Shown here one piece after another: positions 9,050-17,622 of a stretch of 64,000 nucleotides of DNA. The stretch comes from Pseudopedobacter sp035496935 (GTDB lineage Bacteria > Bacteroidota > Bacteroidia > Sphingobacteriales > Sphingobacteriaceae). Where the stretch lies: assembly GCA_035496935.1 (NCBI GenBank), contig DATJED010000010.1, forward strand, positions 496,001 through 560,000, read 5' to 3'. Under the pieces are notes generated by a model that saw only the letters and a list, made by a program, of their open reading frames with translations, was not told where the DNA came from and searched no databases. Both the position numbers and the translations under genes were made by a program. The number at the start of each line of letters is the position of its first letter. The stretch's first letter is position 1.

Positions 9050-9338
9050 CTGGGCGGGGAGTTAAATGGTTTTCACTCTGTTTGATTTCTGTTTCATGAT
9101 GAAACTGGAGTTCCTCGGAACTGACACTTGAGTAGTGTTCGTCATTCTTCACCTCGCCAATTACGGAATCGGTTTCAAAATCAGCCGTTTCATTCCGATG
9201 TTCTTTGGTTTTGAGATTTCCGGTAAATAGTGCGATGAATTCAGTCCTGTAGAATAACAAGAGAATGCCCAGGTAGTAAATTGTAACAATACCCGATAAG
9301 GTAGTCAGGTAAGTTTGCCATGAAATTGATGTAAACAT
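9039..9338 (-). CDS. Small membrane protein at the head of the tra operon
   Basis: This 99-residue protein has one hydrophobic segment near the N-terminus (about residues 12-36) and a long acidic, polar tail (rich in Glu, His, Ser). It is the first gene of the tra operon in this window and overlaps traE by 11 bp. I do not recognise a named family; small proteins of this kind often precede traE in Pedobacter- and Flavobacterium-type elements. Its cytoplasmic or periplasmic acidic tail could bind other channel components, but nothing visible proves a function. A 44-bp hairpin repeat lies 58 bases upstream of its start. Confidence 0.6.
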   Translation of the reverse strand: MFTSISWQTYLTTLSGIVTIYYLGILLLFYRTEFIALFTGNLKTKEHRNETADFETDSVIGEVKNDEHYSSVSSEELQFHHETEIKQSENHLTPRPDEN

Positions 9339-9396
9339 GATCCTTCATTTTAAACACAGCTCCATTGCTGTGATGAAGGCAAAGTTGTGGGACGGA

Positions 9397-9440
9397 AAAA
9401 TAGAAACTTCACAACCTCAACCGGAGTTGTGAAGTTTTTT
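9397..9440 (-). repeat. 44-bp hairpin repeat, copy 1 (upstream of tra operon)
   Basis: These 44 bases are identical to 18003-18046. Each copy contains a 12-bp inverted repeat (AAACTTCACAAC and its complement GTTGTGAAGTTT, at 9404-9415 and 9426-9437) around a 10-base loop. The copies have the same orientation and each lies a short distance upstream of a minus-strand operon start. A run of T follows the stem on the plus strand, so a terminator reading rightwards is possible, but there is no plus-strand gene to terminate. A shared operator or leader element is more likely. Confidence 0.8.
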
Positions 9441-9551
9441 TCGAGTCATTCAATCGTGACTAAACGATTTAACTCTTATGTTTAGATAAAAAGAAAAAAA
9501 ATATTTTGTAATATTACTTTTATTAATTGCTCTATAATTAGCTAAAAACCA

Positions 9552-10529
9552 ATGACGAAGAATACTGATGCGAACGAAAATCTAACAACATTAAAGTTTC
9601 ATTTTTATTCGTTAAAATTCACACCTTATAAAGATCTAAATAAACACAATAGCTCCTCAATTTTGAATAAGGTAATAACTTATGTCAGTGAAGAACTTCA
9701 AAAAGGGCAGGGATATTTAATTGACAGGCATCATAAAAGGATAAAAGGGGACTCCCGAGAGCTATTTATGACTCAAGCTGTATTTATGCTGAAAGAGCGT
9801 AGAATAAGATGCTCTATGGCACTACTCCGGTCTGGGAGAATACCTTTATTAAAACCCGCAGATAAATTTGTTTTAGTACCATTGAATAAAGCTGAAGGTT
9901 CAATAGCGGAGCAAACCCATTTCTTTATAGACTATAGTAAAACTCCAGCGGTTATTTGTGTAGAGTACAATTATCACGGTCCAAGAATTTCTGATATTGA
10001 ATATTATTTTAGAAATGTTTCACATGATATTTTGAAACTATCAAAAGTAACTGATGTCGCGTTGTTCATGGATACGTCAATTGATAAAACACTATCCGAA
10101 TTGAAGAACGTATTGAACATAGATATAAAAGTACAACCACAAAAGTTAATTCAAATGGATACAGACTTAGTGGGTCGATATTTTACTGCTTTTACTACAA
10201 TGGGGCAAAGATTGAAGCCGAAGTATATAAAACTTGAGGCAATGTATCAAACACCCGGAAGTTCAGTTGCGAGCTCACAATTGAACTCTGATGCGAATAA
10301 TATGATTATCAATCTTTTGAACAGATTTAAAACAAAGCCTCTGAATATTGATTGTTTCGATAATTTTGTAGTAAAGTATGAGGACAAAGAAGGTCAGGAA
10401 GAGGTTTTCAATCTCTTAAAAGACAAGCGGGAGGTTCTGAAGGAAGTCGACTTAAGTTCCATTCAAAAAGGACGACATTATTACGAGTTAATCGAAAAAG
10501 ATTTTGATGAATTTATGGAAACAATTTAG
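9552..10529 (+). CDS. Unknown soluble protein, first gene of a two-gene ICE cargo unit
   Basis: This 325-residue protein is not recognised. It has no signal peptide or membrane helix and looks like a mixed alpha/beta cytosolic protein. A central block (about residues 105-155) alternates hydrophobic strands with charged turns, including HFFIDYSKTPAVICVEYNYHG. The C-terminus is acidic and helical. It is followed after two bases by a membrane-protein gene in the same direction, and both are visibly more A+T-rich than the surrounding tra genes. The pairing of a soluble protein of about 320 residues with a four-helix membrane protein resembles some two-gene phage-defence systems such as Kiwa, but I see no motif that proves kinship. 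A function in defence or element maintenance is inference. Confidence 0.6.
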   Translation: MTKNTDANENLTTLKFHFYSLKFTPYKDLNKHNSSSILNKVITYVSEELQKGQGYLIDRHHKRIKGDSRELFMTQAVFMLKERRIRCSMALLRSGRIPLLKPADKFVLVPLNKAEGSIAEQTHFFIDYSKTPAVICVEYNYHGPRISDIEYYFRNVSHDILKLSKVTDVALFMDTSIDKTLSELKNVLNIDIKVQPQKLIQMDTDLVGRYFTAFTTMGQRLKPKYIKLEAMYQTPGSSVASSQLNSDANNMIINLLNRFKTKPLNIDCFDNFVVKYEDKEGQEEVFNLLKDKREVLKEVDLSSIQKGRHYYELIEKDFDEFMETI

Positions 10530-10531
10530 CT

Positions 10532-11026
10532 ATGTTGGATAGATATTTTAGAAATCCATTACTATATGATTATTCACTTGGTTTGCTAATTTCAATCAGC
10601 ATTTTATACATTTACATTAGGGGTTATTTTAAGTTGCCTAAAATTGAATATACCCTTTCAACTTCGTCGGATCTTTCCACTATCTCATTAACACTAGCCG
10701 GCTTTATACTTACGTTATTAACCATTCTGATAACCTTCAAAGCGGGTTCAAAAATAGATAAGAGTGTGAATCCCGAAAAACAGACAATTTTCGACTTATT
10801 CTTTGTTACTAATCTTTATTTTGAGACAACTAAACATCTCAAGAACTGCATCAAATCTTTACTATTTATATCTGTCTTAGGGTATAGCTTAAAGCTTTTA
10901 TTAAGTGAATCTTTGCTAAAATATTTATTTTTCTCAAATTCTTTAGGATTGGTAATTCTTGTATTAACACTTTTGAGAAGCTTACTAATACTAACCAGAA
11001 TTATAGATCTTCAAAAGGACAACTGA
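10532..11026 (+). CDS. Unknown four-helix membrane protein, second gene of cargo unit
   Basis: This 164-residue protein has four predicted membrane segments: about residues 14-33, 48-69, 103-124 and 131-156. A polar cytoplasmic loop with a basic stretch (KAGSKIDKSVNPEKQ) lies between helices 2 and 3. No family is recognised. It starts two bases after the stop of the soluble partner, so the two are surely co-transcribed. It ends seven bases from the convergent rteC gene. A membrane effector controlled by the soluble partner is one reasonable model (as in several defence systems), but this is not shown by the sequence. Confidence 0.6.
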   Translation: MLDRYFRNPLLYDYSLGLLISISILYIYIRGYFKLPKIEYTLSTSSDLSTISLTLAGFILTLLTILITFKAGSKIDKSVNPEKQTIFDLFFVTNLYFETTKHLKNCIKSLLFISVLGYSLKLLLSESLLKYLFFSNSLGLVILVLTLLRSLLILTRIIDLQKDN

Positions 11027-11033
11027 AAATTAT

Positions 11034-11858
11034 CTACTCAAACCTACTCTCAATCCTCCGATCCAAACTAACTTTCAACTTATCCAAAAATACGGCTCTT
11101 TCCTTTTTACGATTGGTGATATCCCTGAACTTATTATAAAAGTGCTTCAAATCAATCTGAAACATGGTTTCAAAATAGTTCACGGCAGTCTTAATTTCAA
11201 TATTTCCGTTATTCAGTGCGCCAGATTCGGTAAGCGCATAAATCAGTTCTATCAATTCACTTTGATTACCGGTCCAAGTAACCGGACATGGTGTATGACC
11301 AACATCTCCGTTCGCTAAATTCCGTCTTTGCTGATATAAAAACTTTTGGTATTGCTCTATTGCAATCAATTTAGAAAGTCGGTAATCGTGAGAAGTTGAA
11401 AACAAATCATCTCCTTGGAAGTCTTCCAATTCGCCATAAATATCACTGGCTCCGCGTGTAAAATAACTATGGTCAAGATGAGTTCCGCCACTGCGGTAGT
11501 AAACGTAAAATGCTTGATGCTTTTTGAGAAAAAATTCCAACTCCTGTAGTTCAGCGGAGATATAAGTATCTAATACTTGCTCGCAACCAAAGGGCTTTCT
11601 GATAAAATATTTGTACACAAAAACGTAGTAAATATACTTGCTGTAAAACAGGGGCTTAATCTCCTTGAAAAAACGGATTTCACTTTCACTGCTTTCAAAG
11701 AAAAAATCACACAGACAACGTTTTAAAATATTGAGTGCCTTTTTACAACAGAATAAAGTTTGCTTCAGCTTTTCACATTCTGAAATTGTTTCGATTGATA
11801 TTTGGCTAATCTGTTTTTCTAAAGCATGGTAAAGGCGTTCCGAAAATTTGTCCATCAA
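11034..11858 (-). CDS. rteC: RteC family regulator of ICE excision
   Basis: This 274-residue protein is a helical DNA-binding-type protein of the RteC family. In CTnDOT, RteC activates the excision genes (xis2c operon) by binding an inverted repeat upstream of their promoter. The recognisable parts are the central YYRSGGTHLDHSYFTRG block (about residues 121-137) and the C-terminal region containing LIELIYALTESGALN, which corresponds to the winged-helix half. RteA and RteB, the two-component pair that drives rteC in CTnDOT, are not in this window. It could recognise the 44-bp hairpin repeats near the tra and excisionase-like operons, but that is inference. Confidence 0.85.
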   Translation of the reverse strand: MMDKFSERLYHALEKQISQISIETISECEKLKQTLFCCKKALNILKRCLCDFFFESSESEIRFFKEIKPLFYSKYIYYVFVYKYFIRKPFGCEQVLDTYISAELQELEFFLKKHQAFYVYYRSGGTHLDHSYFTRGASDIYGELEDFQGDDLFSTSHDYRLSKLIAIEQYQKFLYQQRRNLANGDVGHTPCPVTWTGNQSELIELIYALTESGALNNGNIEIKTAVNYFETMFQIDLKHFYNKFRDITNRKKERAVFLDKLKVSLDRRIESRFE

Positions 11859-11982
11859 TTTTTTTGCTAGATAAATAATTCCTTTTTCTAAAGGTTGATT
11901 AAATGCGTTTACAAAAATGACGGAAACTAAGCGGTTTTACTATACGCAAAACCTACTAATCGCATACGTAAAACAACGTATT

Positions 11983-12918
11983 TTATGCTTCTGAATGGGC
12001 AAGAGGAACAACTTCCAGTTTTCTTAAAAGGGAAACTTTGTTTGATACCTGCATTTTAGAATAGACATTTCGGACGTGGGTTGTAACCGTCCTTTCGGAA
12101 ATAAACAGCTGTTCGCCGATGTCTTTATACTTATGACCAGCCCTAATCAATTCTATAATCTCTATTTCTCTTGTAGTCAGCTCAAAGCGGTCGTACCTTG
12201 GGTTAATTTTAGATAGCTGAGTACTTGTGAAGTCCAAAAATTTCTCATACTCTTTTCTCGCCTTACTGATATATCTGGTAAAATACAGAACAGATATTAC
12301 CACAAAGCCACCGTTGGTAATGATGACCTCCGTAAACTGGCTGATGTGGAAAAACGCTATAAAGCTCATGGCTACCCAAGGCAATATAGCACTGTATAAC
12401 GCAATAATTTCCACCCGGTTATCTTGAAACTCTCTTATTTTGTATTTTTTCCAGATGGCTTTTGCAATAGCGCTTAAAATTACAAAAGAGTAAAAGCAAG
12501 GAACGATTATACCATAATCAATTGCTGTCTCAAGGTTTTTGTTGATGGCATAAAAAATCACAAAAAACACTAGGTATGGAAGCAGTAAAAAGAGTGGCAC
12601 ACCGTAAAGCGCATGAAATCGAATATCCTCCAGTTCAAATCCTTTATAAAAATAATAAGGAACGTACGATGCAACGGCAAAGCCACCTCCGTACGCCAAT
12701 ATGTTCTGCAATATTATTGGAATACCAATATCTGGGTCAGGAAAAAGTCCGCCCGTTACATTGTAAAAAATCAGTAAGAACAATAACATTAAAAACCAGC
12801 CACGTTGCTTGTCCTGCGGTCTTGATAAGTAATGTTGTAGCTGGGATAAGAACATTACCGTTTCTATAATGACGAAGGCAAAGGTCACTATATGCATTTC
12901 TGTTCCAAAAACTTTCAT
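11983..12918 (-). CDS. Membrane-bound LuxR-type transcription regulator
   Basis: The first ~215 residues hold about seven hydrophobic helices. The last ~70 form a LuxR/GerE helix-turn-helix domain with the hallmark pattern ELTTREIEIIELIRAGHKYK, then ISERTVTTHVRNVYSKM. It would be a regulator tethered to the membrane, with the helices sensing a signal or anchoring the protein; no receiver domain is present. It starts two bases after the GNAT gene and probably shares its transcript. It may control part of the ICE or a host function. The DNA-binding domain is certain from motif; the sensed signal is unknown. Confidence 0.85.
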   Translation of the reverse strand: MKVFGTEMHIVTFAFVIIETVMFLSQLQHYLSRPQDKQRGWFLMLLFLLIFYNVTGGLFPDPDIGIPIILQNILAYGGGFAVASYVPYYFYKGFELEDIRFHALYGVPLFLLLPYLVFFVIFYAINKNLETAIDYGIIVPCFYSFVILSAIAKAIWKKYKIREFQDNRVEIIALYSAILPWVAMSFIAFFHISQFTEVIITNGGFVVISVLYFTRYISKARKEYEKFLDFTSTQLSKINPRYDRFELTTREIEIIELIRAGHKYKDIGEQLFISERTVTTHVRNVYSKMQVSNKVSLLRKLEVVPLAHSEA

Positions 12919-12920
12919 CT

Positions 12921-13499
12921 TTAATCCAATTTAAGGTCTCTTTTCAGAAAGAAAAGTTTATAAGAAAAATCTAATTCATGATATGTCCGGAATCCGAACT
13001 TCTCATAGAAGGGGAGGTTCTGCAAGGTTGAAGTTTCCAGATAGACAGGCCGTTTCTCATTTTCGCTCTCCGCAATTATGTCACTTAAAAGATTTGTACC
13101 TATTCCTTGATTCTTAAGTTTTGGATCGACGCCGATAAACCAAAGATAATAGATTGGAGTTTTGGGCTGAATTGCTTTGATCGCACTTTCCCGTTTCAGT
13201 GCTTTTCCAATGTTTTCGATTCCGATTGTTTTCAGAATGAGCTTTAAATCCAATAAAATTGAGTTAAGTGCAGTTTTTTTATCAGGATACAATATAAGTG
13301 CACATGCTTTTTTATCATCAGAAAGATATACTTTTCCAAAACGGTGGCACATTTCAAAAGAATAATCCATCAGTGCCTCTAATCTTTTGATGCGTTTGCT
13401 ATCCTGTTTTACAATGTAATTTGCGCTTTTATTGGTGTCAAAAGCCTTCGTTAAAATGTCAACTACTAAATTTTTATCCTGAGAACCAGCTTTAATCAT
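12921..13499 (-). CDS. GNAT family N-acetyltransferase
   Basis: This 192-residue protein carries a GNAT fold. The acetyl-CoA-binding motif A appears as YLWFIGVDPKLKNQGIGTNL around residues 118-137 (the QGIGTNLL part is the pyrophosphate loop), followed by the motif B region LETSTLQNLPFYEKFGF. It would transfer an acetyl group from acetyl-CoA to an amine on an unknown small molecule or protein. It is the first gene of a two-gene unit with the membrane LuxR regulator, two bases apart. No resistance-type subfamily can be assigned from the sequence alone. Confidence 0.85.
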   Translation of the reverse strand: MIKAGSQDKNLVVDILTKAFDTNKSANYIVKQDSKRIKRLEALMDYSFEMCHRFGKVYLSDDKKACALILYPDKKTALNSILLDLKLILKTIGIENIGKALKRESAIKAIQPKTPIYYLWFIGVDPKLKNQGIGTNLLSDIIAESENEKRPVYLETSTLQNLPFYEKFGFRTYHELDFSYKLFFLKRDLKLD

Positions 13500-13599
13500 A
13501 GGTAAATTAAATAAATGGTTAAAGGTAATTGTAACGAAATTATAGCAGGATTAGTGTTTTTTTAATGAAAACCGCTAGGAGATCACATAGAAGGACAGC

Positions 13600-15603
13600 T
13601 TAAATATCCATCTCGTCCGCCATTTGAATTGTATTTTCATAATCCACCGAATTTGAGATACCTTTCGAAGGCCGTAATTGTTGAGCCAAGATTTCTTGAA
13701 TATCCTGCTTGATCTGTAAGTAATTTTGTTTTATCATATCGTTATTGATGGTTCTTAAAGCGGGAAGGTCTTTAAAATTACTATCCTCGATTGCAAGTTT
13801 TTGGTGATTGTTTTGGATTTGGTTGTGAAAAAGTTTAAGGTCAATTTTTTGAGAGGGATCATCCGCGACCATGCCCACAAATTCTCCAGAAGAAAGCGAA
13901 GCGATCCGAGAGACAGGAATAGCGAAATCCAACTGAGTGGAGTTGTTGGTAGATTTATTTGATGTGGTAATTGTCACACTTTGTCTTTGCTGTTTAATCT
14001 TTCCAAACCGTTCTGATAGATGCTTTGCTGTTTCTCCGGTTACCTGTCCAGAGATAACGTTCCCGACGATATTCATTAAAACATCAGCTTGCTCTTTACC
14101 GTAATCTTTTTTAAGCTGACTAAAATCCTGTACCGCCAATGTTGTAGAGACTTTGTTCGATCTCGCTGTAGCGATCAGACTGTCGATATTGTTTAAGTAA
14201 ACAGTCGGGAATTCATCGAAAATCAGACTACTCTTAATTTTATTTTTCTGATTTACCAACTTTATCAATCGAGATACATAAAGACTCAAAACCGCTCCAT
14301 AAACCTGTTGCTTTTGCGGATTGTTTCCAATACAAACGATCTTAGGCTCATCTGGATTGTTAATATCAAGCGTAAAGTCATTACCCGAAAGTACATAATA
14401 GATTGACGGCGAAACCAATCGAGCAAGGCTGATTTTAGCGCTTGCAACCTGGCCTTCCAATTGATCGAATGCCTGATTTTTCCATGCGGATATAAACGGG
14501 TTGATCAAAGCTTCTATTTCAGTTTCCTGATTTAGTAGCGTAAATAAATCATCGTAACCAACCTGCATTAATTCAATAACATGTGGAAGTGTACAAAAGC
14601 GACCATCTTCATATTTTTTTAAGTACCAAATAATCGCAGTTAAAAAATTGATAGGCGATTCCACAAAAAAATCTCCCTGCTTTTTTATCCACTCCTTATT
14701 TAAGCCGAGCATAATAGTTCTTGCAGATTCAGTAGCATCAGTGATATCGCCTAAACCATCAGGATTTAATGGATTGCAACGATGGGTTTTGCTGAGGTCA
14801 TCAAAATTGATGAAGAAGAATTTAGCTTTGTTAGTTCCGTTCGCATTGGCTTTCAGCAAACGGTTGTAAGCGATTTTGGTTAGGTCATCAAATTTGAAAT
14901 CGTATAAAAACATTGAAAAGCCTTTATCAATATGCTGGGTAATAATGTGCCTAATTGCAAAATACGTTTTTCCGGAACCAGGTGTGCCGGTTACCAAAAT
15001 GCCACGAAATGGATTGGTGATATTGATCCAGCTTTTACGTTCAATGTTTCTATATCTGTACTTTGCAGGCAGATTGACAGAATATTCGTTCATTAACTTC
15101 CGCTCTTCCTGTGGGAACGATTCATTTTCCCTATTGAAAACGTCCTTTAACAAGTTCGACTTAACAGATAAAGCGATCTGTCCTCCGTAGAAAAGTATCG
15201 TTAAATATCCAGTTGACGTAACCATCATATACGTCATCATAGCGGTTTTTACCTTTTGAAGCTGAAATACCAGCTGTCCGCAAAAAAATAACGCCACGCC
15301 CATTAAAAGCAAAACCGAAGTATATTGAATGTTCCCCGCATTTTTTCTTTTGACTTTTTTTGCAAATAGGAATATCAATAGTAAAATAAACACGTAAGCT
15401 TTTGAAACCAGCAATGAGCTAAATACGTGTGTTCGGCTGATTTTTTCCAGAACGCGATTAGTAATATTATTCGTTAATCCCGCCTGGAGGAAAATGGAAT
15501 GGCAAACTATATAAAAATGTATTAATAAAATTGTAATGGAAAGCATCCTTATAAAATCAACGATCTTTCTTAATCCCTGTTCGTTTTCTCCTGTTGATAT
15601 CAT
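13600..15603 (-). CDS. Type IV coupling protein (VirD4/TraG-like, MobC of CTnDOT type)
   Basis: This 667-residue protein has four N-terminal membrane helices (within about residues 1-145) and a cytoplasmic P-loop ATPase. Walker A is TGTPGSGKT at about residue 209, and the Walker B region is SLIFDEFPTVY at about residue 460. A TraM-recognition-type region lies between about 450 and 560. It should couple the relaxase-DNA complex to the mating channel. It follows the relaxase gene with a single intervening base, the classic mobA-mobB-mobC order of Bacteroidetes elements. The Gln-rich C-terminal ~100 residues are poorly conserved in such proteins. Confidence 0.92.
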   Translation of the reverse strand: MISTGENEQGLRKIVDFIRMLSITILLIHFYIVCHSIFLQAGLTNNITNRVLEKISRTHVFSSLLVSKAYVFILLLIFLFAKKVKRKNAGNIQYTSVLLLMGVALFFCGQLVFQLQKVKTAMMTYMMVTSTGYLTILFYGGQIALSVKSNLLKDVFNRENESFPQEERKLMNEYSVNLPAKYRYRNIERKSWINITNPFRGILVTGTPGSGKTYFAIRHIITQHIDKGFSMFLYDFKFDDLTKIAYNRLLKANANGTNKAKFFFINFDDLSKTHRCNPLNPDGLGDITDATESARTIMLGLNKEWIKKQGDFFVESPINFLTAIIWYLKKYEDGRFCTLPHVIELMQVGYDDLFTLLNQETEIEALINPFISAWKNQAFDQLEGQVASAKISLARLVSPSIYYVLSGNDFTLDINNPDEPKIVCIGNNPQKQQVYGAVLSLYVSRLIKLVNQKNKIKSSLIFDEFPTVYLNNIDSLIATARSNKVSTTLAVQDFSQLKKDYGKEQADVLMNIVGNVISGQVTGETAKHLSERFGKIKQQRQSVTITTSNKSTNNSTQLDFAIPVSRIASLSSGEFVGMVADDPSQKIDLKLFHNQIQNNHQKLAIEDSNFKDLPALRTINNDMIKQNYLQIKQDIQEILAQQLRPSKGISNSVDYENTIQMADEMDI

Positions 15604-15604
15604 C

Positions 15605-16852
15605 TTATCTGTTTTGAGTTTGACCTTTTCTTCTTTTCTTGTGGTGTTTCTGCTTCAAGCTTTCAAACGTGGTTCCGTCATCAAATTCTGTTTTTAAGAG
15701 TGAAGTGATAAGTGGCATTGGTGTTTGAGGCTTTGTATTAGAACTGGGAAATTGATATTTCAGATATTCATTCCCCGTGATATCAGGTTTGGTAACTTTG
15801 TTAGCGTCCTGAAGATTTTTTATAAAATATGTTTCTAGGGAATTTGCAGAATAAGCTTTTCCTAAATCACTTCCCTTAAAAACTGTTTTCGAGTTATGAT
15901 CGATGAACGTGACGCCGTAAAGTTTTCCTGTTTCGTTCTTGCGAAATACAACCTCAATATTTTTGTTTTTCAATGCCCGTTCAAAACCGGCTTGAGTCGC
16001 TTTTGTGACCAAAACTTCGTCTATTTTAGACTTAAGCTGATTTCGGTGGGGTTTTCGGATTTCCTTACTGGTCTCGAAAACAGTCTCCAGTTTTTTTAAT
16101 GTCGGTTTTCCTACTAATGCGCTGGCCTTGATGGGAACTCCCACTTTTTTGCTGTTCTTATCCAAAGCCCAATACAACATCCCTTGTTTTTTATACATAA
16201 CGGACTCCTTAGCTCCCCGGTCGGCTACTACGTTAAAGTTTTTAAGGACCACGTTGAACTCTGCGACACTTGTAAATTTGTATTCGGCAATAACTGCTTT
16301 TACTACATTTCCGATAGCCGATTTGGTTTCACAATTCCCATATTCCACTTTTGCAATCTTCGTGAAATCCACTGATTGTTTTTTGGATTCCGCGGGTATC
16401 AGCTTGTAATCCTGTTCAATTTCTTTTCTTGTTTCTTCGGATTTTGTTTTACCCAGATTGTGTAAACTGATACGGTCTCCATCGGACTGGATGTTTGTAG
16501 TTACAATGTGGATGTGTGGATGCCCTGCATCTGAATGCTGATAAACCAAGTAAGGTTGCTGGCTAAATCCAATGCCTTTCATATAATCGGAAGCAATCGC
16601 ATTTAGCTTCTCCTTTGACAAGACTTCTCCGTTCGCGAAGTTCAGGGAGATGTGAACCGTATTTGTTTTGACCCGCTCATTTCTCGAAGCCAAATCCTGT
16701 AAACGAAAAAGCTTTTCATGAAAGGCTAGGTGCTTCGAGTCCTTTTGGAAACCATTTTCTCCAATCAGCGTAGCTTTGTTTTTCTCCACCTTACTTTCGT
16801 TATAATTCAATGCTCCTTTCAAACTTTTTCCGGAAATGATTTTTGCGACCAT
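15605..16852 (-). CDS. Relaxase/mobilisation nuclease (MOBP-type, MobB)
   Basis: This 415-residue relaxase has the catalytic N-terminal half (about residues 1-170). The metal-binding histidine cluster is seen as HPHIHIV around residue 112, preceded by the conserved stretch VHISLNF at about residue 67. It nicks one strand at oriT and stays bound to the 5' end during transfer. The C-terminal half (about 190-415) is Lys-rich and matches the accessory region of this family. Its start overlaps the upstream accessory gene by 34 bp, a common coupling in mob operons. The length is normal. The likely nick region lies upstream of the accessory gene. Confidence 0.93.
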   Translation of the reverse strand: MVAKIISGKSLKGALNYNESKVEKNKATLIGENGFQKDSKHLAFHEKLFRLQDLASRNERVKTNTVHISLNFANGEVLSKEKLNAIASDYMKGIGFSQQPYLVYQHSDAGHPHIHIVTTNIQSDGDRISLHNLGKTKSEETRKEIEQDYKLIPAESKKQSVDFTKIAKVEYGNCETKSAIGNVVKAVIAEYKFTSVAEFNVVLKNFNVVADRGAKESVMYKKQGMLYWALDKNSKKVGVPIKASALVGKPTLKKLETVFETSKEIRKPHRNQLKSKIDEVLVTKATQAGFERALKNKNIEVVFRKNETGKLYGVTFIDHNSKTVFKGSDLGKAYSANSLETYFIKNLQDANKVTKPDITGNEYLKYQFPSSNTKPQTPMPLITSLLKTEFDDGTTFESLKQKHHKKRRKGQTQNR

Positions 16853-17229
16853 AAGTCTGCGAATTGGTTAATTCTATCTTTTATTTTTCGGATGCAAGGC
16901 TCCAGTTCATTTTTGGAAACGTTCAACAGTTGTTGCCAATGTCTGGCATCGGGCATAGCAATTACGCTGTTCAATTTCTTAACAGTCTGATTGTAATTAT
17001 GCCCGATAAAATTGAGTTCCTTTCGCAACTGAATCAGCTCTTCCATTTCTTCATCCATCGATTGATTACGATAGAGCGTCGTGATTTTTTTCTCTAAAAG
17101 GACGTATCGGAAATAGGAACTCGTGTTTCTAAATCGGGTATTATTCATCCTTTCCTGAATCTTCTCGAATTCCGATTTATTCAATCTTAACGTTACACGG
17201 ATGACTCGCTTTTCAATTTTCTCTTTCAT
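16819..17229 (-). CDS. Mobilisation accessory protein (MobA-like, ribbon-helix-helix)
   Basis: This 136-residue basic protein starts with a beta strand (RVIRVTLRLNKSEFEKI) typical of ribbon-helix-helix DNA-binding proteins. A helical region follows with the motif LNFIGHNYNQTVKKLNS, characteristic of relaxosome accessory proteins. It should bind oriT and load the relaxase encoded by the overlapping downstream gene. The start is placed at 17229, after which the sequence upstream contains the oriT-like hairpins. Overlap with the relaxase gene is 34 bp. Confidence 0.88.
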   Translation of the reverse strand: MKEKIEKRVIRVTLRLNKSEFEKIQERMNNTRFRNTSSYFRYVLLEKKITTLYRNQSMDEEMEELIQLRKELNFIGHNYNQTVKKLNSVIAMPDARHWQQLLNVSKNELEPCIRKIKDRINQFADLWSQKSFPEKV

Positions 17230-17232
17230 TTT

Positions 17233-17376
17233 ATCAATTTTTAAAATCCGACTTTGGAGGATTTTTCTATGACCCCGCCTGACTTCGGAAGGTAGGGCAA
17301 GATCCGTTTGTCTGACAAACGTACATCTTGCTCCGACTGCTGAAACAAGACGGTACGCCTCCTCAATAAATCAGGG
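17233..17376. other. Candidate origin of transfer (oriT) with nested hairpins
   Basis: This gene-free gap lies immediately upstream of the mobA-relaxase-coupling-protein operon, where Bacteroidetes oriT sites are found. It holds a nested inverted repeat: an outer stem GCAAGAT/ATCTTGC (17297-17303 and 17325-17331) enclosing an inner stem CGTTTGT/ACAAACG (17305-17311 and 17315-17321) with a three-base loop. It is also visibly more G+C-rich than its flanks. No nick site can be named from sequence alone. The same segment may carry the mob promoter. Confidence 0.5.
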
Positions 17377-17622
17377 TCATCGGTTAAATAAAAGTTTTGC
17401 TTTACTTCTCAGGTAAGGATTGTCTTTCTGTTTCACCCACATCCTTTCGCTGGCTTTTGCTCTCCAGTTCATGAGAGATTTGCCTTTTTTGTTGAGCCAT
17501 TGTCTTTTCTTGAACTCCTTAAAAAACGTTTCCGCATCTTCTTTTTCAAACCCCTTTTGAATGAAATAAATCTGAACCTCCATAAGCGATGGTATATGAT
17601 TTTGCGATTCCATTTTGATCAA
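17377..17622 (-). CDS. Small basic protein with DnaD-tail-like segment
   Basis: This 81-residue basic protein has a pattern seen at the C-termini of phage and plasmid replication proteins. The pattern is a 'YFIQKGFEKEDAETFFKEF' helix followed by a tryptophan-containing turn and LMNWRAKASERMW. As a free-standing protein its role is unknown; binding DNA or a replication protein is a guess. It overlaps the upstream excisionase-like gene by four bases, so the two form one unit. Such pairs are common near the mob genes of Bacteroidetes ICEs. Confidence 0.6.
   Translation of the reverse strand: MIKMESQNHIPSLMEVQIYFIQKGFEKEDAETFFKEFKKRQWLNKKGKSLMNWRAKASERMWVKQKDNPYLRSKAKLLFNR

Noticed and set aside
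9552..11026. A Kiwa (KwaA/KwaB) system
   Set aside because: Gene order is reversed relative to KwaA-KwaB and I cannot see a DUF4868 signature; kept only as an analogy.
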